From a bacterium (GTDB lineage: Bacteria; UBA9089; CG2-30-40-21), in the NCBI GenBank assembly GCA_018814245.1, contig JAHIZN010000306.1:1-8127 (forward strand): a stretch of 8,127 bases of DNA, in the 5' to 3' direction. Below are positions 1 to 7,700 of the stretch, piece after piece. Positions within the stretch are counted from its first letter, which is position 1; each line of letters opens with the position of its first letter. The translations under genes and the position numbers were made by a program. The notes under the pieces were generated by a model. That model was not told where the DNA came from, ran no database searches, and saw only the letters and a list, made by a program, of their open reading frames with translations.

Positions 1-180
1 AAGGAGATGAAGGAGATAGGGAGATAATAGATTATTGGTAAATATTTGAGTATCAAGTTATCCCCAGCTGGCAGGGGTAGGGTGGTGAATATCTTATTAA
101 CATTACACAAACAAGGCAGAAACCCAATGCTTTGATCTTACTCATCCCCTTTATCTCCTCTATCTCCGTATCCCCCTTCT
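1..180. repeat. Purine-rich tract facing a pyrimidine-rich tract (imperfect inverted arrangement)
   Basis: The first 27 bases are GGAGATA-type purine units on the plus strand. Positions 143-180 are the complementary type of sequence (CATCCCC, TATCTCC, CCCTTCTT). The two could pair imperfectly across about 115 bases of ordinary AT-rich sequence. That middle stretch contains no ORF, tRNA or convincing regulatory site. Related purine-rich units recur at 8011-8127, so this looks like a member of a dispersed family rather than a unique site. The left edge is cut by the window. Confidence 0.45.
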
Positions 181-200
181 TACACTACCTGAATAGTTAC
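143..200 (-). repeat. Left copy of a 58-bp inverted repeat pair
   Basis: This segment runs from CATCCCCTTTATC to CTGAATAGTTAC. Its reverse complement matches 8070-8127 at 57 of 58 positions by direct reading; the one difference is a CTCC/CCCC change. The two copies are in opposite orientation and bracket almost 8 kb. A 15-base piece of the end (CCTGAATAGTTACTA) recurs at 1468-1482, and a 12-base variant (CTGAATAGTTAT) occurs at 287-298, so the word belongs to a dispersed repeat family. The right copy stops at the window end, so the true length is unknown. Confidence 0.85.
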
Positions 201-216
201 TATTACTAAACATTTA

Positions 217-281
217 CAGGAGTCAGAATACAAAAATAGATGCAGAGGTTCTTTTATTTTGACTCCTGAATTTTGTATTCT
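217..281. repeat. Shuffled complementary repeat downstream of coaD
   Basis: The left part holds CAGGAGTCA (217-225) directly followed by AGAATACAAAA (225-235). The right part holds TGACTCCTG (260-268) and TTTTGTATTCT (271-281), the exact reverse complements of both words. The words are arranged so that the two potential stems interleave (A-B-A'-B') instead of nesting. It lies 39 bases beyond the coaD stop. Either 9-11 bp stem could form in the coaD mRNA, but no run of U follows, so it is not called a terminator. It most likely derives from a dispersed repeat built from the 'caggagtca / agaatac' words. Confidence 0.6.
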
Positions 282-319
282 TGCTACTGAATAGTTATCT
301 CACTCATGTTGCATTAATC

Positions 320-805
320 TCAAAACAGCTTTTTCTTTATCTGTTTTTCGACCAATTCAGGAACAAATCCCTTCAAATTACATCCCAATGCAGCTATTTC
401 TTTTACAGATGAAGAACTTAAGAAAAAATAAGATTCATTTGTCATCATAAATAATGTTTCCACAGATGAATTCAATCGCTTATTTATGGAAGCCATCTGG
501 AATTCATGCTCGAAATCTGAAATAGCCCTTAAACCACGAAGGATGGTGCAGGCATTTACTTCCTTTACATATGTTATTAGTAATCCGGAAAAACCATGCA
601 CCTCTGTTTTAGGATAATTCATGGTAACATCTTTAAGCATTTGGATGCGTTCCTCTATTGAAAACAGGGTTGGTTTCCCACCTGTATCTTTGGCAACAGC
701 AACAATTACCCTATCAAAAATGGGAATTGCTCGTTCCACAATATCCAGATGCCCAAGGGTAACTGGATCAAAAGTGCCCGGATAAACTGCTATTTTCTCC
801 AACAT
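320..805 (-). CDS. coaD: Phosphopantetheine adenylyltransferase (CoaD)
   Basis: Cytoplasmic enzyme that transfers AMP from ATP to 4'-phosphopantetheine, giving dephospho-CoA and pyrophosphate, the penultimate step of coenzyme A synthesis. At 161 residues it has the usual full length for bacterial CoaD. The nucleotidyltransferase signature YPGTFDPVTLGH is at residues 8-19, with the GH of the T/HxGH motif at 18-19. The conserved RGLRAISDFEHE segment is at 90-101 and the ATP-binding SSSSVKEIA segment at 130-138. The ATG start is supported by the Shine-Dalgarno GAGGTG four bases upstream. It stands alone here: its upstream side is occupied by an inverted-repeat element whose edge is only 14 bp from the start codon, so any promoter must lie in or beyond that element. 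A weak candidate within it, read on the minus strand, is TTGTTA-17-TATTTA. No classical terminator is visible downstream. All motifs are intact and identification is firm. Confidence 0.97.
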   Translation of the reverse strand: MLEKIAVYPGTFDPVTLGHLDIVERAIPIFDRVIVAVAKDTGGKPTLFSIEERIQMLKDVTMNYPKTEVHGFSGLLITYVKEVNACTILRGLRAISDFEHEFQMASINKRLNSSVETLFMMTNESYFFLSSSSVKEIAALGCNLKGFVPELVEKQIKKKLF

Positions 806-807
806 TT

Positions 808-813
808 CACCTC
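808..813 (-). promoter_or_regulatory. Ribosome binding site of coaD
   Basis: GAGGTG is read on the minus strand, with two bases (807, 806) before the ATG at 805-803, or six bases counting from the GAG core. It is just outside the edge of the neighbouring inverted-repeat element, so translation signals of coaD survived the rearrangement. Confidence 0.7.
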
Positions 814-818
814 AATTG

Positions 819-1001
819 ATATATGCAATCCGATAAATAACTTGACATATCAGCAGTAACAATTTCACGCAAAGATTGCAAAGTAAGAAAATCGCAAAGA
901 GCGCAGAGAAATGATTGCTAAATTAAAAAGACGATAATTCATAATCCTTTGCGTTCTTTGCGTGAAAAGATATGTCAAATTAATTAATGGTTTGCATATA
1001 T
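819..1001. mobile_element. MITE-like inverted-repeat element, about 183 bp
   Basis: The two ends are imperfect inverted repeats: ATATATGCAA.CC...TTGACATATC at 819-851, and its reverse complement at 969-1001, with 28 of 33 positions matching. Inside these lies a second inverted pair, TTCACGCAAAGATTGCAAAG (864-883) against the complement of TTCACGCAAAGAACGCAAAG (946-965). The left side carries 12 extra bases (AGCAGTAACAAT, 852-863) between the two blocks. No transposase is encoded, and no target-site duplication was recognised. One end stops 14 bp before coaD and the other lies inside the truncated nucleotidyltransferase-type gene. The ACGCAAAGA core resembles the ACGCGGAGA repeat inside the protease gene at 7572-7685. 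It could also be a repetitive extragenic palindrome rather than a true MITE. Confidence 0.65.
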
Positions 1002-1080
1002 ATACTTGGTACTCAATTTTTTTTGAATTGAGCAACTTCAAAAAATCTCTGAAATCTTGGGGAAGTATGGGTATATCCAT
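865..1080 (-). pseudogene. Truncated nucleotidyltransferase-type gene (N-terminal remnant)
   Basis: The native part is about 26 residues, MDIPILPQDFRDFLKLLNSK followed by KIEYQV. This resembles the beginning of small nucleotidyltransferase-fold proteins (AbiEii-like or DUF6036-like), where a glycine-rich YLLVGGYAV segment normally follows. Here the frame runs into the inverted-repeat element at position 1001 and continues through repeat sequence to a stop at 865. The catalytic GG/GS and DxD motifs are therefore absent and the product should be non-functional. The ATG at 1080 is preferred over the TTG at 1086, because AGGAG sits 8 bases upstream. It overlaps the preceding small gene by 68 bp, as expected of a translationally coupled pair. 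No 3' part of the gene appears beyond the element, so sequence was deleted and not merely interrupted. The family assignment is recalled from the N-terminal motif and is tentative. Confidence 0.55.
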
Positions 1081-1213
1081 ATACAATTCTCCTGTTTATT
1101 TCGACTGCTTTTAATCTATCTGTTGTTGTTCTTGAACGCCAATAATCCTTTTCATCATTTTCCTCCAAAGAGGATACCTTTATAATTTTTTTGTTTAATT
1201 TATATTTCTCCAT
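1013..1213 (-). CDS. Small companion protein of a nucleotidyltransferase-type module
   Basis: This 66-residue, highly charged protein has no signal peptide or membrane segment. The central part, EKDYWRSRTTTDRLKAVEINR at residues 21-41, matches the pattern I associate with small proteins (YWLSRTPEERLEAVEFLRR-type) encoded directly upstream of AbiEii/DUF6036-like nucleotidyltransferases. These may be antitoxin-like partners, though a biochemical role is not established for this one. The ATG is backed by a good Shine-Dalgarno (AGGAG, 7-base spacing). Its last 22 codons overlap the start of the truncated partner gene in another frame. Because that partner is destroyed, this gene is an orphan and may be decaying, although its own frame is open and intact. 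It could alternatively be an unrelated conserved hypothetical protein. Confidence 0.65.
   Translation of the reverse strand: MEKYKLNKKIIKVSSLEENDEKDYWRSRTTTDRLKAVEINRRIVYGYTHTSPRFQRFFEVAQFKKN
1089..1093 (-). promoter_or_regulatory. Ribosome binding site of the truncated gene
   Basis: AGGAG on the minus strand lies inside the coding sequence of the upstream small gene, 8 bases before ATG 1080-1078. It decides the start in favour of this ATG over the in-frame TTG at 1086-1084, which would lie only 2 bases from it. Confidence 0.6.
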
Positions 1214-1220
1214 AAAATTA

Positions 1221-1225
1221 CTCCT
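1221..1225 (-). promoter_or_regulatory. Ribosome binding site of the small companion gene
   Basis: AGGAG on the minus strand is 7 bases before the ATG at 1213-1211. The spacing is ideal and confirms the chosen start. Confidence 0.7.
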
Positions 1226-1280
1226 ACTGTCGTGTCAACTGTTAATTGTCGCATAGTTAGTTATGTATGGATAGGGTGCC

Positions 1281-1405
1281 AGAGGTGCTACCTCCCCTGT
1301 TTCTGCCCCACCAATAAGCGACCACAAGGGTCGCAGCTACAAAGATTCCCCCACACAACAATCGAGCACATCGTAGCTGCGACCTGACAGAGGTACTATC
1401 TCCTT
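1281..1405 (+). repeat. Pair of related 17-base direct repeats
   Basis: AGAGGTGCTACCTCCCC at 1281-1297 and AGAGGTACTATCTCCTT at 1389-1405 differ at a few positions. Both contain an internal GAGGT...C.TC dyad. The second copy largely coincides with the 17-base interruption of the right arm of the composite palindrome. Confidence 0.5.
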
Positions 1406-1413
1406 GTGGTCGC
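1318..1413. repeat. Composite palindrome with an interrupted right arm
   Basis: The left arm GCGACCACAAGG plus GTCGCAGCTAC (1318-1340) has its exact complement on the right as two blocks. These are GTAGCTGCGACC (1373-1384) and CCTTGTGGTCGC (1402-1413), separated by 17 extra bases (1385-1401). The central loop is 32 bases. As RNA in either direction it could form a strong stem of about 22 bp with one bulged arm. It might slow transcription coming from the protease gene, but it has no U-run on the minus strand, so a terminator role is not claimed. Confidence 0.8.
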
Positions 1414-1467
1414 CTTTTACATGTGTCAAGGGATGCTGCTGCTTGCCTTGCTTTAGCTATTCTTATG

Positions 1468-1482
1468 CCTGAATAGTTACTA
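1468..1482 (+). repeat. Solo copy of the CCTGAATAGTTACTA word
   Basis: Fifteen bases identical to 188-202 inside the left 58-bp repeat. The flanking pyrimidine tract of that repeat is absent here, so this is a partial or solo copy. Confidence 0.6.
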
Positions 1483-1617
1483 ATATATTTATGGGCAACA
1501 TCCCCTACGAATGCATCTCAATGTAGTGTACCACCTTTGAATTAAAAAGTCAAATAAAAAGTGAACAATTTCCGTAATGCCTCAGTTATCAGTGGCAGCA
1601 AATATAGGGAAATTTTT

Positions 1618-1699
1618 TTAACACAGAGCACACAGAGATCGCACAGAGTCCACAGAGATTAGGGTTTCTCTTTATTCTTCTCTGTGTCCTTTGTGTTAA
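1618..1699. repeat. CACAGAG-type inverted repeat just after the protease gene
   Basis: TTAACACAGAGCACACAGAGA (1618-1638) pairs with 1679-1699 at 19 of 21 positions. The left half also carries four CACAGAG words in tandem-like array. The element begins 7 bases past the protease stop codon on the minus strand. On that strand the hairpin is followed by A residues, not U, so it is not a standard intrinsic terminator. It appears to be a dispersed palindromic repeat. Confidence 0.7.
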
Positions 1700-1706
1700 T
1701 CTTCCC

Positions 1707-4700
1707 TTACCGAATTATCACTATCCTCCCAACCCTTTTTCTCCCTTCCTTATCCATCACCACATAAAAATATACCCCGGACGAAATCCCTTCATCCATT
1801 ACAGGCCATTTCCAAACAGTAAATACATGCTCCTGTTCCCGAATAATATCCCCGGACAGGTCGTATATCCTGATAGCAGCGTCATTGGTCAATCCCTTGA
1901 AGATAATATGGGTATCACCTGCTGACTGCCTGAAGGGTATGGGATAAACTACTAGAGCCTCAAGGTTGGGTTGAGCAGTATTATAGACAAGGGTATATGT
2001 CCCGGGGCAAGGGATGACAAACAATATGCGGTGCTCAATAGAGTCTATTTGGGGTTGGATTGAAAGAGGCTTCCATTGATTACTATCAAGCTGGTAAAGC
2101 CGAAGGCTTCCTCGATCATCAAGATTGCACTGGTATGGAACGGTTACAACTGCCGAAACATCAAAGCCCTGTAATAACGGCTTATTATCCCCATCAACCA
2201 GACTCACCCCTATGCACATCATCTGCTTTACCCATGGGTGTTGATAAAGCCCCTTATTTGCTGTTTCAATATCCATGGATGAAGCATCAGGGGTAATCAA
2301 GAGGTAATAATCTGTGCCGCCCACAGCACCCGAATTAAGCTGAATGGTGACAGAACCAATTGTAGTGATACCCGTGTCATCATCAATCAAGGCAGAGAAC
2401 AAATTACTTGTCCCATAAACCCCATGGTATTTAGCTCTAATATTCAAGCTAAGCATGAGTTTATTTATGGTTACTGTGCCATTCCATGAGCCATTGCTGA
2501 ATGCTCCTGTCTGCTTAGGACGGACACTGCCTGTAGTGTCAAAAAGGTCAACCATATCAGCAAAGATATTGACAAGATTATGGTAGCGGTCATGGGCAAT
2601 AATGCTTATGGGAAATCCCTTGCCAGCTACCTGATGAGGAATATTGCCAAACTCAAAGTGGTCAAGAACTCCGGGGATGATAAGAATGCTTGCTGTGGCA
2701 CTCTGTCCGTTGTTTAAGGCTACAAGGCTTAAGCTGCCTGTCCTTGTGCCTGCGGTAAATATGCCTGTCTGCGTTATCCTGCCTGATGCGGCTGGTATTA
2801 TTCTCCATGAAAATGATGTCCCGGGGATTGGGTTATTGAATGAGTCGTATGCCTTGGCAGTAACCGTGGTTGTTTGACCCGCCATGACCTCCTGATAGTT
2901 TGGGATAATCTCGATCCATGACACGCTTCCGGGCAAGATGTCAAATCTGTTGCTCATACCTGTCCTGCCGTCTTTTTCCTCTGCCTTGATGGTTATACCG
3001 GTTGTTGCCTTAGTGATACTTACACTGCCTGTCCAAACCCCAAGGCTAAAGCTGCCACTAATCTGAGGGCTAATGGTATTGGTTGTATCATTCAATATCG
3101 CAAGCCTGTCATAGCCCTTGATGATATTCCCATCCTTGTCTCTGGCAGTGATGGTTATCGCAAATTCATTGCCTGCATGCTGATTATTGATTTGTTCAAA
3201 TTGAAAATACCCCAGTTCACCAGTGGTAATGGTTACAGTGGCATAGCCTGAAATACCACTACTTGAGGCAATTATCCTGCCTTCCATGATAAAACTTCCG
3301 GCTGTAAGGGTAGTTTGGCTGCCATAAATTGTGGACAAACTACCTAATTCATCCTCAATTGTCCAGTCAAACAATATCCCGGGCAAATAATTATTGTATT
3401 GGTCATATCCTCTGGCATAAAATACCTGCTGACTCTGTGCCTGTACTGCTGCAGTATCTGGCTCAATCATAATATGATGCAGCCTGCCGGGAATGATGGT
3501 TATGGCAGCATATTCGGTGATCGTTTCAAGTGAAGCATTAATGGTAAGTGTGCCTGTTCTTGTCCCTGCTGTGAATGTTGACATGGCAAAACTTCCCAGG
3601 GATGAATCTGTTTGCCAGTTATACACCAGTCCAGAGATGGGATTGTTGTACTGATCATATCCTGCGGCTGTAAACCCTACAGTATTTCCCACCTCAATGG
3701 TTGATGTCTCGGGTGTAATCACAATGTGATGCAATTCCCCGGGGATAATAGTTGCCTTGGCAGCAGCAGTCATGCTTGCACAATTAACCACAATGGTTTC
3801 TGTCCCTAATTGTCCGCCGGCAGTAAAGGTATTGGTTGTTCCCATAACACAAGACAGGGATCCCATTCTTTGGACAATATCCCAGCGATATTCCAGCCAT
3901 TGTATCTCCTGCCAGGATCGATCATAAGCCTGAACAGTAAAGCTGCTCGTCCCGCCTGCCTGAACAGTTAACTCACGAGGCAGCAACTCAAGCCTGTAAG
4001 GCATTCCTACGCCAATTATTACCTGAGCTGAGTCCTGCGGCATAAGCGTAGAAGAGGCAATTGCCGTAACTGTGGCTATTCCTGACAAGGATGGGGCAAT
4101 ATAGGTTGCAGTTGCTATCCCATTGATTGTGTACGATATTGTTGGGACAACCATCCCGCTGCCTGTCTGCCATTTTACCCCTGTTCCATCAACCACCTTT
4201 TTTCCATCACTGTCAATAACCTCAGCAGTAAAGACATGTGTTTCAAAGATAGACATGGAATATGTCTCTGGTGAGACAGACACATCGGACGCCTCCCCGG
4301 GCATCTTTTCTAATTGAAAATCGATTTTATTGGTGATACTGCCAAGGATGATTGGGGTATTGGTCCTGCTTGCCGGGAAAAAACCATCTGATAAAACAGA
4401 GATAGTATACCTGCCCGGAATAAGCAGGATAATCTTATATGTCCCATCAGGCTTGGTTATGGCTGATCCCTGAACAACCCCATTCAAGATTGATTGAACC
4501 ATTGCCCCTGATATAGGCTGTTCTTGTGTATCAGTAACATTACCAATAACTACCCCTCGTTTGCTGTCTGTAAACCCGGGCAATTGTGCTCGCCAGGTAT
4601 TATGACTGAGCCATGGGCTAAGGTCTGTGGTAGGCAGCAGCTCGGCATCGATATTGGTCATGTAATAAGAGATCTGATTCCATACCTTGCGGCAGGCTTT

Positions 4701-7700
4701 CCAGTTGGCATCATCGCCAAGGACAATCAACTGTCCCTTATATTTGGCATCACTGACTTCCCCAGACGATACAAGGATCTCTGCATGACCATCATTGTCC
4801 ACATCAGCTACCACAGGCGACATGCTGGCAAAATCAATATTTATACCTAAATTAACAATTACCTTGCCAGTCTTGGCATCCAATAGAACAATTGCCTTTT
4901 TTTGCGACATGCCTACTATTTCTAAGAGTCCATCATCATTGAGGTCAGTGATTATCAGATCCCCAATCTCCCATTTTCCCATGAACAGATTCTCTGTTTT
5001 CCACAAAAGGCTGCCATCCTCTCCATTAATGGCACAAATGTAGTTATTCTCAACAGGCAGGACAACCTCCGGCTTTTTGTCTCCATCTATGTCAGCTATG
5101 GCAGGTCCTGCACTATCAGCAAGTTTATATTTACATGACCAGAACTCTCTGCCATTGTATCGGTATGCCTGTACCACCCCGGTATAGCCGATAACCACTA
5201 TCTCAGGTTTCTTGTCACCATCAAGGTCAGCAATGGCAAAATCACATCCCTGTTTATCCCACCATAGGCTGCCGTCATATCTGTAGACGCTAAAGTGGCT
5301 GGTTGCAGCCACAATTACCTCTGGCTTTCCATCATGGTCAAGATCCACCACAGCTGTCTTACCGCAATAGCCGGTATAGTTGCCGGAAAATTCCTTGTAC
5401 CAGATCTCTTTTCCATCCTTGCCGCTTATGACATGCAGGCTTCCATCACAGGCATTAATGACCACATCGCTGCACCCATCACCATTTACATCCCCAAGGC
5501 TTGGATCCCGCTGATACACAACATCAGGATGAGGAAAACCCTTGTTTGATATGGGGGTTGCCCAACGAATGGTTGAGTCAGGGTTTATGGCAAGCAGGGT
5601 GCCTCTGTTTTGAGCTTGATTATAGGTATAGGCAGCTATCTCCGGCAGTCCATCGTTGTTCAAATCTCCAAGAGCAACGCCAAGACAGGCACCAGATGTT
5701 TGTTTGCACCAGACCACCTCTACGCTATTATCAGCATGTTTTCTAAATACATAGATATGGCTTGAGCTAAATGAGCCTTGAGTAGGGATGCCGCCATAAA
5801 CTATTTCTGGCAAGCCATCACCGTCTAAGTCGCCAACTACCGGTGTAGTGGGTATTTCATTTGCAGTGTGAGAAAAGATTGCTTCAATTGTTATGGTAAT
5901 CTGTTGGGTAGAAAATGACCAGACTTGCTTGCTCCATGTTTTGTTGCCGCTTTTATCAACAGCACATACCTTCCAGTAATATGTTGAATTGTCGTCAAGA
6001 TTGACAGCAGTGATATATTTGCTTAAGGGCAACCCTGATACCTCTGTTTTGGTAGCAAAATTTGCATCCTTGCCATACCACAGAATATATGAAACAGCAT
6101 CATTTGGATCAGTATCAACTGCATCCTCCCAATCAAACTCAAGGCTAAGCACGCCAATAACCGCAGCATTTGCTGGTGAGATGAGGGAGAATGAGCCTGG
6201 CACATGGTCGTATGTTTCAATGGTCAGTAGATCTGTAGCATAATTGCTGATATTTCCAGCAGAATCTATGGCTCTTGCCCTAAAGGTATATGTTCCATTG
6301 GATAGGGTTGGCGAGGTAAAGGTAAAATCCTCCTCAGGCTCATCAAATGTACTGTCCATGGCTGTTGCTGCTGACCATGAGCCACTGTCTATCCTGTATT
6401 CGACATTGGTAATGGTGTTGATGGTTATATTGTGAATGGGTGGGTTTTCCTGTGGGTTTTTATTGGGCACAGCCGTAACCGAGGCACGACCAGTATATGT
6501 TGGGTTTGTGTTTGATGTTGGGTCAGGGGAATATGGTGTCAGGGATACCATGGGCGGCGAGTCAATCACATCCAAGATGTTGTCATTATCTGTATCCCAT
6601 AGTCCCATTTGTCCCTTGGTATAATAACACACCTGATGATTGGTAAAGGGGTCGATAAGACCCTTCATGATGCAGGGAACACTGTTTGGGTTGCTTGCAT
6701 GATTGGCATTAATCACATCCAGATACCCGCTGCGTTCAGTCTTTGAGGATGCCCCGCTATACTCATCCAGGGCATAAAAGATATGCCCTGTTTCATGGGC
6801 ACAGACAGAGTCCATATTTTCAATACCATAGTTTTGATTGTCATAGGTCATGATCACAAATGGTCCCCCAAGGTAGGAATAAGCAAAGCCACCATTTGGA
6901 AAACACCCATCACTATCATTACTTGAGTCAGCTGCAAATATGGTAAAAGCCCAGTGTGTGCCAAACATATCCCGAATATCATTGTTGTAGTCAAACACAT
7001 AGTAAAAATAATCCTCAACAATACCCTGACCAGGGTCAGTATAACCCAGTCCATTCATCACCTGCTTAATCCATGTTTTTTCAGTATTTGTGGTTATTGG
7101 TTCAGTGGCTGTCGTTACACTCATGGTGCCATCAAACGGGGTATGAATATCATAATAGAATGAAAGATGGCTATCTGGTTCAATACTTGCCCACCAATCC
7201 ATGGCTGCCTGTATCTTGCTGATAGCCTCATTTGCCTCATCAATCGTCCAGTTTTCTGTATTTCCACTGCTTTCAGGCAGGATAATTCCAACAGCTATCC
7301 TGCCGGCTATGTAATTTGAGGTATCGTAAAAATTACCGCCATAGGGTGGTGCCTTTAGCGGCGGTGCAGGCATGGTTAAAGGCTGCTTCTTCAGAATACG
7401 GCAATCATTTGAGGGTGGGAGCAATTCTTTTGCAGGTAGTGTTGGGGCTTTTGTCCTGGGTGAAGGAATAAACCGAGCATTCCATACCCTTATGCCTATC
7501 CTTGAGGTACTGGGTATGCTCTGGATAACATCATCAGGTACCCTGCCTTGATAAATGGCTTTGATGACAGAGGGGATATTTTCACGCGGAGATGCGGAGG
7601 GGGAGGGGATATTTTCACGCGGAGACGCGGAGAACGCGGAGGGGGAAGGGATATTTTTACACGGAGACGCGGAGGGGGAGGGGGAATCTCCGATTACTAC

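Larger units (their letters stand above)
1214..1706. other. Non-coding, repeat-rich interval between the protease gene and the small companion gene
   Basis: No ORF here has plausible coding character. The interval contains a composite palindrome (1318-1413), two related 17-base words (1281-1297, 1389-1405), another copy of the CCTGAATAGTTACTA word (1468-1482) and a CACAGAG-type inverted repeat (1618-1699). The segment 1483-1617 is AT-rich and unremarkable to me; I cannot identify it as an IS or gene remnant. Confidence 0.6.

Noticed and set aside
842..847. TTGACA at the inner edge of the inverted-repeat element as an outward or inward promoter
   Set aside because: No reasonable -10 hexamer occurs at 16-18 bases in either copy; it is a part of the conserved repeat arm.
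1233..1238. TTGACA on the minus strand upstream of the small companion gene, as a -35 box
   Set aside because: A -10 box at 17-base spacing would be TTATGG overlapping the start codon, which conflicts with the good Shine-Dalgarno that requires a leader.
1618..1699. Intrinsic terminator of the protease gene
   Set aside because: The stem exists, but on the transcribed strand it is followed by A residues and not a U-run, and the loop is about 40 bases.
1710..1973. LPXTG-type sortase anchor at the end of the protease
   Set aside because: The C-terminus has no LPXTG, no hydrophobic membrane span and ends in a beta-strand-type GRIVIIR, matching FlgD/T9SS-like tails.
7572..7685. CRISPR-like array
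   Set aside because: Only three units without distinct spacers; the units are in frame, contiguous and translated.
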